From contig DATNFO010000024.1 of assembly GCA_035606355.1 (NCBI GenBank), positions 248,001 to 312,000 of the forward strand: DNA of 64,000 nucleotides, in the 5' to 3' direction. Origin of the DNA: Sulfopaludibacter sp035606355. Lineage in GTDB: Bacteria; Acidobacteriota; Terriglobia; Bryobacterales; Bryobacteraceae. The notes under the pieces are model-generated. The model had not been told where the DNA came from, searched no databases, and was given only the letters and a program-made list of their open reading frames with translations. This document shows, piece by piece, positions 41,268 through 53,074 of the stretch. The stretch's first letter is position 1, and each line of letters starts with the position of its first letter. The translations under genes and the position numbers were made by a program.

Positions 41268-43565
41268 ATGAATCTCTGCGCCACTGTAACATCTGCCGTA
41301 TTGCTTTCCGCGACACTGGTCAGCGGGCAAAGTATCACTTCGGTGGGCGATCCATATTGGGGTTTGCTTCACCTGGCTCCTGGAAGCCTGGCCTCTATCG
41401 AGGGGACGAACTTAGGGGGCACGGCAGCTAACGTTACGTTCAACGGCTCGCCGATGAAGATACTCTCGGCTACCGGACAGACTCAGTTACTGGTGCAGAT
41501 TCCCGTCGAGGCGACGCCGGGGAACGCTATTCTCGAAATCAAAGGAACGAACAGTTCCACGTCGGAAAGTTTCACGCTCTCCGATTACGCTCCGGAGTTC
41601 GTTCCAACGGCGGTGGGACAAACCACCGCAAAGGCAGTTCACAAATCGACGGGAGCGGCAGTAACTGCCGCCAATCCGGCGCTGCCGGGAGAAACGATCA
41701 GCCTCTTCGCGATCGGCATGGGGCCGACTAAGCCGGTGGTGCCCACGGGCACGGCGGCGGCGGACCGCAACGCAGTTACCACGACTACGCCTTCTATCTC
41801 GGTGGGAACGTCCTTCACGGTTCCCGCCACCAATGTGCTTGCATTTCTGGCAGTGGGTCAAGTCGGCATTTATCAGATCGATCTGGCTCTCCCTGGTAAC
41901 TTGTCCGGAGGCTCGGCGCGAATTTCGGTTCTGATCGGCGGCGCGGCGAATCGGCAGACTGTGTTCATTCCGGTGGGCGACGCGCCTGTCAAGTCGCTCG
42001 CGAATAACTACAGTTACACGCTCGATGGTCTTCCGAATTACGGGATCGCCCAGGGAGCCATCTTCGATATCTTCGGTGCGAACCTTGCGTCCACTTCCAC
42101 GCCGCTGCAATCAGCGCCGCTGAAGACGTCGCTCGCCGGAGTAACTGTTACGGCGACGGTCAATAACACCACTACCAATGTGCTGCTGTACTATGTTACG
42201 CCGAACCAGATCGCAGGCATTCTGCCGTCGAATACGCCCGTGGGAACCGGCACTCTGACGGTGAGCAACGGCGGCCAAACCGTCGGCACAACGCCCATCA
42301 AGGTGGTGCAAAGCGGGTTCGGCATCCTCACGCTCAATGGCTTGGGAACGGGACAAGCGGCTGCGTTCGATGTTAGCAATCGCTACCTGGGCTTCACAAA
42401 CGCGCTGAATCCGGGCGAGTATGTGGTGTTGTGGGGCACGGGCATGGGACCGGTTCCGCCCGGAACCGACGAGTCCATTCAGCAAACGCCGGCGGATCTG
42501 GGGAGCGTGCCGTTCCAGGCGTGGATCGGCGGCCAGCCGGCTACGGTCTATTATCACGGGCGTTCGCAATATCCAGGGCTCGATCAGGTGATTCTGATCG
42601 TGCCGCCTAATGTTACTCCGGGCTGTTACGTTTCGGTGGTAGGGCAGAGCGGAACGATGGTTACTAACTTCGCCACCATTCCGGTAGCCGCCAGCGGCCG
42701 CACTTGCAGCGAACCGCTGCTCAGCCTTTCCTCCGATCAGTTCGACGCCATCGCAGCCAAGGGAACATTTGCAGGCGGAATCATCGGTATCGATAAGACC
42801 TTCGCAACGGTCGCAGGCGCCGCGGTCAGCTTGGACATCGCGGGCGCGCAATTCTTCAATACCACCGCGGCGCAATTCAATGCGCTGCCCATGCCGTTCG
42901 CGTCGCTCGGCGGCTGCACGGTGTATGCCGGCGGACTGCCTGTGGGTCTGGCAGGGAACGCCAGTATTTTCGGCTTGAACGCCGGACCATCGCTGAGCGT
43001 GAGCGGCCCGTTGGGAACGGGCGCGGTGCCGATCGTCAACACCGTATACAAAGCTCAGCAGAAACCTCTCGGCGGTATTTCCACTTTGGGCGGGGCCGTC
43101 TCCCCTGCTTTTATTCCGGCGTCGGGCGGCACTTTCACTTTCAGCAACGGCAGCGGAACGTCGAGCGTGGGGCCGTTTTCCGCCAGCGTGACGATGGGTC
43201 CCGCGGCGAATTTCCAATGGACGAATCAGGCGAGTATCTCGAAAGTGAATCGCGCGAATGGCCTGACGGTTACCTGGTCGGGTGCGGCGGCGGGCAGTGT
43301 GGTGATGATCAGCGGCCTTTCGATCTCGTCGCAGTTTCCGGCCGTGGGCGCGCAATTCCTCTGCACAGCGCCGGCGGACGCGGGCACGTTCACGATTCCG
43401 GCGCCGGTTCTGCTCTCGATGCCCGCAGCAGGAAATGGCCAGTCGGCCGCGAATTCCATACAGCTCACGCAGGCATTGATCGGCAAGCCGTTCACCGCGC
43501 CATTGCTCGACGCCGCGGTGATTTCCGCCGGCATTACATACATGCTGCCTGTGACGTTTCAGTAG
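41268..43565 (+). CDS. Secreted TIGR03437-domain protein with unassigned C-terminal module
   Basis: 765 residues with a signal peptide (MNLCATVTSAVLLSATLVSG). Two TIGR03437/IPT-like units follow, marked by APGSLASIEGTNLGG (about 40-240) and QGAIFDIFGANLAS (about 260-480). The last roughly 270 residues are not a family I know: GGCTVYAGGLPVGLAGN, LTVTWSGAAAGSVVMISG, and a C-terminal QFLCTAPADAGTFTIPAPVL. The protein encoded at 45513-47156 on the opposite strand shares this C-terminal layout. It is likely displayed on the surface or released. The final 32 bases overlap the convergent Lgt-like gene. Confidence 0.82.
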   Translation: MNLCATVTSAVLLSATLVSGQSITSVGDPYWGLLHLAPGSLASIEGTNLGGTAANVTFNGSPMKILSATGQTQLLVQIPVEATPGNAILEIKGTNSSTSESFTLSDYAPEFVPTAVGQTTAKAVHKSTGAAVTAANPALPGETISLFAIGMGPTKPVVPTGTAAADRNAVTTTTPSISVGTSFTVPATNVLAFLAVGQVGIYQIDLALPGNLSGGSARISVLIGGAANRQTVFIPVGDAPVKSLANNYSYTLDGLPNYGIAQGAIFDIFGANLASTSTPLQSAPLKTSLAGVTVTATVNNTTTNVLLYYVTPNQIAGILPSNTPVGTGTLTVSNGGQTVGTTPIKVVQSGFGILTLNGLGTGQAAAFDVSNRYLGFTNALNPGEYVVLWGTGMGPVPPGTDESIQQTPADLGSVPFQAWIGGQPATVYYHGRSQYPGLDQVILIVPPNVTPGCYVSVVGQSGTMVTNFATIPVAASGRTCSEPLLSLSSDQFDAIAAKGTFAGGIIGIDKTFATVAGAAVSLDIAGAQFFNTTAAQFNALPMPFASLGGCTVYAGGLPVGLAGNASIFGLNAGPSLSVSGPLGTGAVPIVNTVYKAQQKPLGGISTLGGAVSPAFIPASGGTFTFSNGSGTSSVGPFSASVTMGPAANFQWTNQASISKVNRANGLTVTWSGAAAGSVVMISGLSISSQFPAVGAQFLCTAPADAGTFTIPAPVLLSMPAAGNGQSAANSIQLTQALIGKPFTAPLLDAAVISAGITYMLPVTFQ

Positions 43566-44310
43566 CCGGGAGGCGCGCAGGCGCGGAGTAGAAAGCGCTG
43601 ATGAGAATTGCGGCCGCGCCCATGACGGTCAGCGCGCCGCCTTCCCAGAAACGCATCGGCTGAATGTGGAGAGTGTCCAGCCAGATGCGAAACACTCCGT
43701 ACACCAGGCCGTAACCCGCCAGGAAAAAGCCCGCCGGGCGCGGACGCCGCGCGAGGCTCCAGAACACCATACTCAGTGCAACCAGGAAAAGGCACTCGAT
43801 GAGGCCGAGATCGTAGCGCGAACCTTCGGGGAAGCGGACGGCGAACCAGGACGTGGAGGCAATGCCGCGGTGGTCGTGCACCAGAAAGCAGCCGAGCCGG
43901 CCCACCGCGAAGGCAAACGGCATGGAATATGCCATCACGTCCAGCAGCCGGAATGTGGCGAGGAACGAAAGCCGCTTCCACAACAAACAGAACATCAGCA
44001 TTCCGATAAGGCCTCCGGCCAAACCGCCGATGGAGCGGATGCCTCCTTCGGTGCTGAACATCATCATGGGATTGGCGACGAAGTCCGCGTGATAATCCAT
44101 GGCGACTTTGGCGGCGTGGGCTCCGATGAAGCCCACCACCACAGCCCAGCGGCTCGCGTCGAACATCAACTGGCCACCCACTTTCAGCCGCACGGCGCGC
44201 GTCACCATGATGTAGCCGCCGAGCAGCACTGCGGCCACGAGAGTTACCCGAAACGCAGAGATCGTGACGGGACCTAAGTGCAGAAGCGGTTCGGGATAGT
44301 AGGGAATCAT
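43534..44310 (-). CDS. Prolipoprotein diacylglyceryl transferase-like membrane enzyme
   Basis: 258 residues with about seven membrane helices. The layout is that of Lgt: MIPYYPEPLLHLGPVTISAF at the start, EGGIRSIGGLAGGLIGML in the middle, and the signature region FAVGRLGCFLVHDHRGIAS. In E. coli Lgt the corresponding words are HGG (H103) and GRIGNF..GE; here IGG replaces HGG, and C and HDHRG replace N and GE. It therefore belongs to a divergent Lgt-like clade that may use another lipid or acceptor. The gene starts 2 bases after the propeller gene in the same operon. Confidence 0.82.
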   Translation of the reverse strand: MIPYYPEPLLHLGPVTISAFRVTLVAAVLLGGYIMVTRAVRLKVGGQLMFDASRWAVVVGFIGAHAAKVAMDYHADFVANPMMMFSTEGGIRSIGGLAGGLIGMLMFCLLWKRLSFLATFRLLDVMAYSMPFAFAVGRLGCFLVHDHRGIASTSWFAVRFPEGSRYDLGLIECLFLVALSMVFWSLARRPRPAGFFLAGYGLVYGVFRIWLDTLHIQPMRFWEGGALTVMGAAAILISAFYSAPARLPATETSQAACM

Positions 44311-44312
44311 GC

Positions 44313-45503
44313 TCAGTTCACGATCGAAAGGCCGGCTGGAAAGCCCGTGACGTTGACAGTTTGCACTGTGCCTGAAACGGTATCGATCTTAGACACCGAC
44401 TTACCCTCGTAGTTAGTGGTGACTACAAACTGATCGCCGTATAACACCTGAACATCGTTCGGCCCCAAGCCAACCTTGTAAGTGTTGGCGATCTGGAAGT
44501 TATTGGTGTTGAACTCCAGCACAGCTCCCGTGGTAGCAAAATCCGGATTTCCCGCACTCGCGACGAACACTTTCGTGCCCTTGCTGTTGAACGCGATTCC
44601 GCGCGGGGCCGGGACGGAGAACGCGTAGGCTTGCGTAAACGTCTGGGTATCGATAATCGCGACGGTGTTTACATACGGCGCAGTAACATACAACTGCTCG
44701 CCATCGGGACTCATTACCGCATTCTGAGGATAGGAGTAAGTGGGAATGGTCGCCACGATCTTTTTAGCCGTTAAGTCGATCTTGGAAATGCTGCCGCTGC
44801 CCGGCACAAAGTTTGTGATATAGGCGAAGGCTCCGTCCGGACTAATTGCGATTCCGTTGGGGTTAATGCCGGGGGTGGCCAGGGTGAAAGTCACGCGATT
44901 CGATGTGAGGTCGATAAAGTTGACGGCGGAATCGAAGCTCGTGACCAGGGCGGTCGAGCCGTCCGGTGTAATGGCGATTTGCAGCGGCCTGGTCTGCACG
45001 GGAATCTTTGCCACCACAAAAAACGGGCATGTCGCCAAACGGGTGACGCTGGCGAAATCGTGGTTAATGGCGAGGATGTCCGGCTGCGCGGCGCTGCACT
45101 GTAGGGTGGTGTTCTCGGTATCCTGGCGCAGCGCCGGAAAGGGCAGATCGAGAAGCAGAGAAGGCAAGAAAGCGACCGGCGGACGGGCCGCCGCTCGCGG
45201 CCGCAGCAGCGACGAAGGTTTCGGTTGCCCGTTGGTGTTATAGATTGGCTGACCGGAGCCTGTCCATACCGGTGAGTTGGAGGTGTCCGGACAGGAATAC
45301 TGCGAAGGGTCGAATAACTGCCCTGCATAATGGGTGTCCTTGCCATTTGTAAGAACCGGTTCGCTGGTTCCCGACCCCGCGTCTTCCATGCAGGTTACCC
45401 AGTAATGGTTGGGGTCCACCGGATCTTTCTCGCAGTTACACCCTTGTTCGAACAGCAGCATGGCGACGAGCCCCATGACAAATAAGACGTAACTTGTTTT
45501 CAT
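44313..45503 (-). CDS. YVTN-type beta-propeller protein, probably envelope-anchored
   Basis: 396 residues. The N-terminus is a signal peptide with a cysteine-rich end (MKTSYVLFVMGLVAMLLFEQGCNC); EQGC is not a classic lipobox, but a lipoprotein is possible. From about residue 150 there are YncE/YVTN-type blades, each with ITPDGSTALVTS, ISPDGAFAYITN, MSPDGEQLYVTA or similar. A preceding region of about 100 residues with several Cys and Pro is unassigned. It lies between a TIGR03437 gene (9 bases upstream) and the Lgt-like gene (2 bases downstream), so all three likely form one operon. Propellers of this type are protein or sugar binding scaffolds. Confidence 0.82.
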   Translation of the reverse strand: MKTSYVLFVMGLVAMLLFEQGCNCEKDPVDPNHYWVTCMEDAGSGTSEPVLTNGKDTHYAGQLFDPSQYSCPDTSNSPVWTGSGQPIYNTNGQPKPSSLLRPRAAARPPVAFLPSLLLDLPFPALRQDTENTTLQCSAAQPDILAINHDFASVTRLATCPFFVVAKIPVQTRPLQIAITPDGSTALVTSFDSAVNFIDLTSNRVTFTLATPGINPNGIAISPDGAFAYITNFVPGSGSISKIDLTAKKIVATIPTYSYPQNAVMSPDGEQLYVTAPYVNTVAIIDTQTFTQAYAFSVPAPRGIAFNSKGTKVFVASAGNPDFATTGAVLEFNTNNFQIANTYKVGLGPNDVQVLYGDQFVVTTNYEGKSVSKIDTVSGTVQTVNVTGFPAGLSIVN

Positions 45504-45512
45504 GAGCGGCTC

Positions 45513-47156
45513 CTATTGCCAGATAACCGTTTTGCCAAGGGCATTCTCAAAGAGAGCGAGACCGGCATTCAAGCCGCCGCCGCTGACGCCAGCCAGCGCG
45601 GATCCGGTGGGCGCATTTCCCAGGTAAATGACGCTCTTCGATTGCAGCGGGTTGGGGCGCGTGGCGGGAAGATTCGCAAGCACCGCCGCCGGAACGGAAA
45701 GACTGGTTGCCCCCGCTGGAGCGAGGCAGCCGAATACAGTGGTCGAATCGGTGGGCAGGTCGACTCCGAAGCCGACTACCGCGACCTGTGAACCCGAGCC
45801 ACCGCTCCACTGCACGGTGAGCGGCTGCGTCCGGTCCACAAAAACAAGCTGATCCCGATTGGTCCAGGTGAGTGGCTGCGGCATGGCGGCGGAAGCGGTA
45901 AAGGCTCCCACATCGCCGCCCGGCGCCCCACTTACCTGATAAGCCCCAGGTTGTAAGTAGAGTGTGTTGTTGAATAAGTTATTGCTCACCGAGCCACCGA
46001 GATATCGCATCGGAAGATCAGGCAGCAGGTTCTGCAGTATCTTCGTGCCGGCCGCGCCGCTGAGCGTGAGGGCGGCTCCGAAGCTCAGCGTTTTCGCGCC
46101 GGCCGGAAGCGCGCCCGGCAGCGTATCGCCGCGCAGGAGGTCGCCCTTCACGGTATAGACGGTGCACGTGCCCGCCGGCGGCCAGGAGAGCAGCGGATTG
46201 AACGGGAAAGCAGAAGCGGCCTGACGGTATGCGACCGGCACGGCATAATCGCCGGTCACATCCACGGTGGAGCGGGTTCCTAAATCTTCGTGCGTCGAGA
46301 CGCGCATCGAGATCACTCCTCCCCAGTTACCGGGAGTGAAGAAAGGACTGTTATTGGCGAGGCAGGAGCTGCCGTCCTGAGTAATTGCCATGGTGACGAA
46401 GTTACTCACTACGGATGAGTTCGTTCGAACGTAGACCGGAATCCAACAACCTTGGGGCGCATTCGAGGGTACCTGAAAGACGATCTGGTCGACACCGGAA
46501 CAACACGGCGTGCGTCCGCTATATTGCACGCTCGCCGGAACCCCGCCCACCGAAACTTCCACTTTGGTGGCGAGCGAGCCCGCCGTCGGAGCCACAGCGT
46601 CATTGGTAACCGGACCGAGTCCGGTGCCCCAGAGAATGATCGTCTGGCCGGGCTGAGCAGCAGTCGTGGCGCTGTTGATGGGCTGGTTGGCCTGCGTGAT
46701 GAAGTTCTGCAGGATGCCGGGTCCGAGTCCCGTGCCGGTCGCCGTAAAGATTCCGAACGCGCTCGCGGCGATGTGCACAGTCATCGGATTGGTGACGCCT
46801 GAGGGGCTCGTGACGCGCAGCGATGCTGTCCCGATGGGCGCATTGGACGGCATGATGGCGTTGATCTGTCCGGACGAGACATAGATCGGGATGGCATTCA
46901 CGGTGGTAGAGCCTTGTGTCACCGTGATGCTCACGCCGTTGAAGGTAGTGGACAGCGGAAAGGCATTCACCTGCTGCGGGGTCGCCGGTCCGATGCGGGC
47001 GCCGAAGACGGAAAAAATCGAGCCTTGCGCGATAGCGCCACCGGGAAGCCGCGGCGGCATATAGCTGGCGGCGTTCAGTACAGAGCGGTTAAAGATGAGC
47101 GGCTGCTGCGCAAAGGCGCACACAGCGAGTAAAAAGACAGGCAGAACGCGACGCAT
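45513..47156 (-). CDS. Secreted TIGR03437-domain protein, paralogue of the 41268 product
   Basis: 547 residues with a signal peptide (MRRVLPVFLLAVCAFAQQ) and a purine-rich ribosome site (GGAGGGGAC) before ATG 47156. One TIGR03437 unit is present (VLNAASYMPP, QGSIFSVFGARIGP, and QPGQTIILWGTGLGP). Residues about 285-547 match the unassigned C-terminal module of the 41268 product: GTCTVYTVKGDLLRGDTLPG, LTVQWSGGSGSQVAVVGFG, and VFGCLAPAGATSLSVPAAVL. It is the first gene of the three-gene operon with the propeller and the Lgt-like enzyme. Function unknown, probably at the cell surface. The 123 bases upstream contain a TAGAAT -10-like word about 20 bases before the start. Confidence 0.83.
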   Translation of the reverse strand: MRRVLPVFLLAVCAFAQQPLIFNRSVLNAASYMPPRLPGGAIAQGSIFSVFGARIGPATPQQVNAFPLSTTFNGVSITVTQGSTTVNAIPIYVSSGQINAIMPSNAPIGTASLRVTSPSGVTNPMTVHIAASAFGIFTATGTGLGPGILQNFITQANQPINSATTAAQPGQTIILWGTGLGPVTNDAVAPTAGSLATKVEVSVGGVPASVQYSGRTPCCSGVDQIVFQVPSNAPQGCWIPVYVRTNSSVVSNFVTMAITQDGSSCLANNSPFFTPGNWGGVISMRVSTHEDLGTRSTVDVTGDYAVPVAYRQAASAFPFNPLLSWPPAGTCTVYTVKGDLLRGDTLPGALPAGAKTLSFGAALTLSGAAGTKILQNLLPDLPMRYLGGSVSNNLFNNTLYLQPGAYQVSGAPGGDVGAFTASAAMPQPLTWTNRDQLVFVDRTQPLTVQWSGGSGSQVAVVGFGVDLPTDSTTVFGCLAPAGATSLSVPAAVLANLPATRPNPLQSKSVIYLGNAPTGSALAGVSGGGLNAGLALFENALGKTVIWQ

Positions 47157-47257
47157 GTCCCCTCCGGAACCGCAATCATTCTATACCGGGGGTAAGCCCC
47201 TGGGAGAACGGGGCCAGTGGTTTTTTGGTTTCGTATGCACCAACGAAGGCTCGACTG

Positions 47258-47280
47258 GTACTGGCTTGGAAGGCCGGTAC
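47258..47280. repeat. Hairpin at the end of the DUF488 gene
   Basis: GTACTGGCTTGGAAGGCCGGTAC forms a stem of about 10 pairs, including two G-U pairs when transcribed. It abuts the DUF488 stop codon (47280-47282 on the reverse strand). It may end the CLC-DUF488 transcript. It looks like a dispersed palindrome but I see only one copy here. Confidence 0.5.
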
Positions 47281-47807
47281 TACTGCCACAACTCCAAGTT
47301 CTCGCCCGGGTAGGTGACGCGGCCATCCTCCACGCGAGCAAACGATGTCAGCTTGTGCGGATTCTTCTTCTCCGCGCTCATGATGTGCCACACCGGCACG
47401 CCTCGCGCGGTCAAAGCATCTGCTACCAGCGACCTGTGGCATCGCCACGGCACGGCTTCCGCGCACATGGCCGCCGCCTTTTTTCGTGCGTCGATGGCGA
47501 GCAGTTGGTCGATGCCTGCGTCGAACTCCGGCGTCTGCATGTAATCGGCATAGCCGCGAAAGCTCAGGTTTTTCCAAGCGGTGTTCGTGGAGTCCTTGCG
47601 GGCATGCCGCAAGCCGCCGAGCGCCGGGAGGTGGATGTACTCGATACCCGCTTCGGCCAGCGGCGCGGGCAGCGCATCGGTATTGAACTGCGGGTTGTAC
47701 CGCGATCTGGGCACCGTGCGGATGTCCACCAGAGCTTCCACGCCGTGCGCCCGCAGCATCGCGATCAGCTCGGCGAGCGCGCGGTTGGAGTGCCCGATGG
47801 TCAACAT
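47280..47807 (-). CDS. DUF488 domain protein
   Basis: 175 residues. The family marks are the start MLTIGHSNRALAEL, then DIRTVPRSRYNPQFN, YIHLPALGG and the conserved cysteine region VPWRCHRSLVADAL. The catalytic-looking R/C/H set suggests a small-molecule or nucleic-acid role, but no function has been shown. It is cytoplasmic. It starts 3 bases after the CLC gene stop, so the two are probably cotranscribed. A palindromic repeat follows directly after its stop. Confidence 0.9.
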   Translation of the reverse strand: MLTIGHSNRALAELIAMLRAHGVEALVDIRTVPRSRYNPQFNTDALPAPLAEAGIEYIHLPALGGLRHARKDSTNTAWKNLSFRGYADYMQTPEFDAGIDQLLAIDARKKAAAMCAEAVPWRCHRSLVADALTARGVPVWHIMSAEKKNPHKLTSFARVEDGRVTYPGENLELWQ

Positions 47808-47810
47808 CCT

Positions 47811-49646
47811 CTACAGCGGCGTATCGCGGCTGACGAACGGCATGTGGATGCGCAGAACGCGTTCGCGGCGCGCTTCTTCGTGCATGGCGCGAGTGCGTGC
47901 CTGCAGCAGATCGTAAAGCGCGACCATTCCGAGTAGCTTTCGATTGTCGGTACGGTCCACCACCGGGAAACGAGTCAGTCCCGTTTCCGCCATGCGATAG
48001 ACTACGGACCGCAGCGGCTCGTCCGCGTATGCCACTTCGGGAGTCTTGTTGGCCAGTTCGCCGAGGTCGATCTGCGGGCCCGCGCCGTCCTGCTGCACAA
48101 TCTTGTCCAGGGCGTTCCTCGTGATCACTCCCACCAGCTTCATCTCGCGATCGATCACCGGATAGAGGAACTGTCCGCGGCGCAATCGATCGGGCTTCAG
48201 CGATGCCGCCACGTCCGCATGGGTCGCTCCTGCCGGCAATGCCGCAATGTTGCTGCGCATCACGTCTTTGACGAACAGCGTCTCCATGGGGTCCACGCTG
48301 TATTCCGCGCTGAGATGATAGCCGCGCCGCGCCACCTTCTCGGTTAGGATGGAGCGCTTGAGCAGCAGCACGGTGAAGCAGTGTGCCATGATCACCGACA
48401 GCAGCAAGGGGAGCAGCATGTTGACGTCATGCGTGAGCTCCAGCGCGAAGATGACTGCCGTCATGGGAGCGCGCATGGTGCCGCCGAGCGTTGCGGCCAT
48501 GCTGACCAGCGGCCAGAACCCCGGGCCGAAACTCGGCAGAAACGCCGCTTCCATTCCGCCGAGCGCGCCGCCCATCATCAACAGCGGCGCCAAGACGCCG
48601 CCCGATGTTCCCGAGCCGAGAGAAATCGCCCAAATCGCACTCTTGACGAGCAGTATGCCCAGAATCACATCGCGGGCGACATGGCCTTGCAGGAGCGAAC
48701 CGATGGTGTCGTACCCGACGCCCAACGCTTGCGGGAAGATCAGACCGCCGAGTCCGATGGCCAGACCGCCGAAGGCCGGCCACCACATCCAGTGGATGGG
48801 AAACTTGTGGAACAGGTCCTCGGACTTATACACCGCTTCGGTAACCGCTGCCGAGAGAATCCCGGCGAGAATGCCGGCGACCAGGCAACCGGCCAGGCCA
48901 AGCGGTCCGATAAACGCGGGGTGCGTGCTTACCGGAAATAGCGGCCCCATGCCGAGAATGTAGCGGCGCGCCGCGCCGGCCGTGACGCTCGCCAGCGCGA
49001 CTGGGATGAGGCTCCGCGGCTTCCACTCAAAGAGCAGCAGTTCCACGGCGAGCAGCACCGCCGCCACCGGCGCCGCGAAGGTCGCCGACATTCCGGCTGC
49101 CGCTCCGGCCACCAGCAGCGTCTTGCGCTCCGTGCTGGAGAGCTTGAACAACTGCGCAACCATGGACCCGAAGGCGCCGCCCGTCATAATGATGGGACCT
49201 TCCGCCCCGAACGGTCCGCCGGAGCCGATTGAGATGGCGCTCGAAATGGGTTTCAGGAGCGCCACCTTCGGTTCCACCTTGCTCCCGTTGATCAGGATGG
49301 CCTCGATGGCTTCCGGTATTCCGTGGCCGCGTATGCGCTCGGAGCCGAACCGGGCCATCAAGCCGACAATGATCGCGCCCACGACCGGCACCAGAATTTC
49401 CCAGACGCCCAGCCGGTTGCCGGCCGGAGTCGCCGCCGAAAAGCCCCAGCGCTGATAGAAAAACAGGTTCGTAAAGAGCGCGATCAGCTTCAAAAGCGCG
49501 AGCGCGATGTAAGAGGTTACAAACCCGATGAAGATTGCAAGGGACCCAATCCAGAGAACCCGCGGTGTCATGGTAAAGTCGCCGAGCACCATTCCCGCGG
49601 CTGGGTGCTGGATATTCAATATAGCTGTGCGAAGTTTTGGAAACAT
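47811..49646 (-). CDS. CLC-family chloride channel or H+/Cl- antiporter with CBS domains
   Basis: 611 residues from ATG 49646. A much longer frame (to 50204) overlaps the divergent kinase and is rejected; a later ATG at 49592 is a possible alternative. Selectivity motifs are GHGIP (107-111), GAEGP (147-151, with the gating Glu E149) and GTSGGVLAP. The C-terminal 150 residues are two CBS domains (FVKDVMRSNIAALPAGAT and RMAETGLTRFPVVDRTDNRK). It has about 11 membrane segments and conducts or exchanges chloride, perhaps in acid resistance. I see no conserved proton-Glu, so channel or antiporter mode cannot be decided. The CBS pair likely binds adenine nucleotides. Confidence 0.92.
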   Translation of the reverse strand: MFPKLRTAILNIQHPAAGMVLGDFTMTPRVLWIGSLAIFIGFVTSYIALALLKLIALFTNLFFYQRWGFSAATPAGNRLGVWEILVPVVGAIIVGLMARFGSERIRGHGIPEAIEAILINGSKVEPKVALLKPISSAISIGSGGPFGAEGPIIMTGGAFGSMVAQLFKLSSTERKTLLVAGAAAGMSATFAAPVAAVLLAVELLLFEWKPRSLIPVALASVTAGAARRYILGMGPLFPVSTHPAFIGPLGLAGCLVAGILAGILSAAVTEAVYKSEDLFHKFPIHWMWWPAFGGLAIGLGGLIFPQALGVGYDTIGSLLQGHVARDVILGILLVKSAIWAISLGSGTSGGVLAPLLMMGGALGGMEAAFLPSFGPGFWPLVSMAATLGGTMRAPMTAVIFALELTHDVNMLLPLLLSVIMAHCFTVLLLKRSILTEKVARRGYHLSAEYSVDPMETLFVKDVMRSNIAALPAGATHADVAASLKPDRLRRGQFLYPVIDREMKLVGVITRNALDKIVQQDGAGPQIDLGELANKTPEVAYADEPLRSVVYRMAETGLTRFPVVDRTDNRKLLGMVALYDLLQARTRAMHEEARRERVLRIHMPFVSRDTPL

Positions 49647-49707
49647 AGCATCCGAAAGATTGAGCGCTTTCTTCCATCTTCTCACGCGCATACACCCGTT
49701 TGCAGGG

Positions 49708-49736
49708 TTGCTTCGCACACGGAAAGCCCGTACAGT
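49708..49736 (+). promoter_or_regulatory. Sigma-70-type promoter for the Ser/Thr kinase gene
   Basis: TTGCTT (49708-49713), a 17-bp spacer and TACAGT (49731-49736), 48 bases before the kinase ATG. Spacing is ideal and each hexamer matches consensus at four positions. It sits in the 138-base divergent space shared with the CLC gene. Confidence 0.5.
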
Positions 49737-49784
49737 GGTAGTACTCTTTTTACGCTTTTGCCTTGAACGGGAACGGGTTCGCCC

Positions 49785-52652
<2,868 letters not shown>

Positions 52653-52699
52653 GCTCGCTCGCGCCCGGGGGGTGTGTCCGGCTGTTGTTCTCGTGGCGA

Positions 52700-52950
52700 T
52701 GCATCTTTTACCGCTCCCTCACGGGTTTGTGAAGAAATCCGGCTGTCGTTCTCGTCGGGCTCCATTCGCCTTTTCGATACACCTATTACCGCTCCCTCAC
52801 GGTCACGGCTCCGTTAGCAGAATCAACTAAATACGGAGCCGTGACCGTAAGGGAGCGGTAAAAGGTGCCGGGGATGCGAGCGCGTTTGAATGCGGCAAAA
52901 AAGCGATTCGATATTTTTTCACAAGCCCGTAAGGGAGCAGTTAAAGGTGC
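52700..52950. repeat. Repeat family A, copy 3 (palindrome plus flanking half-units)
   Basis: The 422-base gap after the kinase gene holds this element; outside it I see nothing except the promoter near 53050. Arms 52786-52813 and 52834-52861 (28 nt, one mismatch) enclose a 20-nt loop. Left of it, an inverted half-unit TTTTACCGCTCCCTCACGGG (about 52707) precedes a TTCTCGTCGGGCTC-type spacer. Right of it, the flank from AAAGGTGCCGGGG to about 52945 is nearly identical to copy 1. Orientation of half-units varies, as in mosaic BIME-type elements. Confidence 0.85.
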
Positions 52951-53047
52951 CCGGGCAGCCGATATTTCTGCAGAGTTCTAACGGAGACCGTCACTTTGCG
53001 GCACTTTCGTACTAGTATCGTTTGCCGGAACCGCAAGCAAGGGTCGG

Positions 53048-53056
53048 TGCTATAAT
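53048..53056 (+). promoter_or_regulatory. Extended -10 promoter for the PEP-CTERM gene
   Basis: TGCTATAAT carries both the TGn extension and a perfect TATAAT, 18 bases before the ATG. The expected leader is short (about 12 bases). A TTGCCG at 53022 is too far (23 bp) to be the -35, which an extended -10 does not need. Confidence 0.5.
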
Positions 53057-53074
53057 CACTGCACCGCGACGGGG

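Noticed and set aside
53022..53027. TTGCCG as -35 for the PEP-CTERM gene
   Set aside because: It is 23 bp from the TATAAT, too far; the extended -10 alone explains the promoter better.
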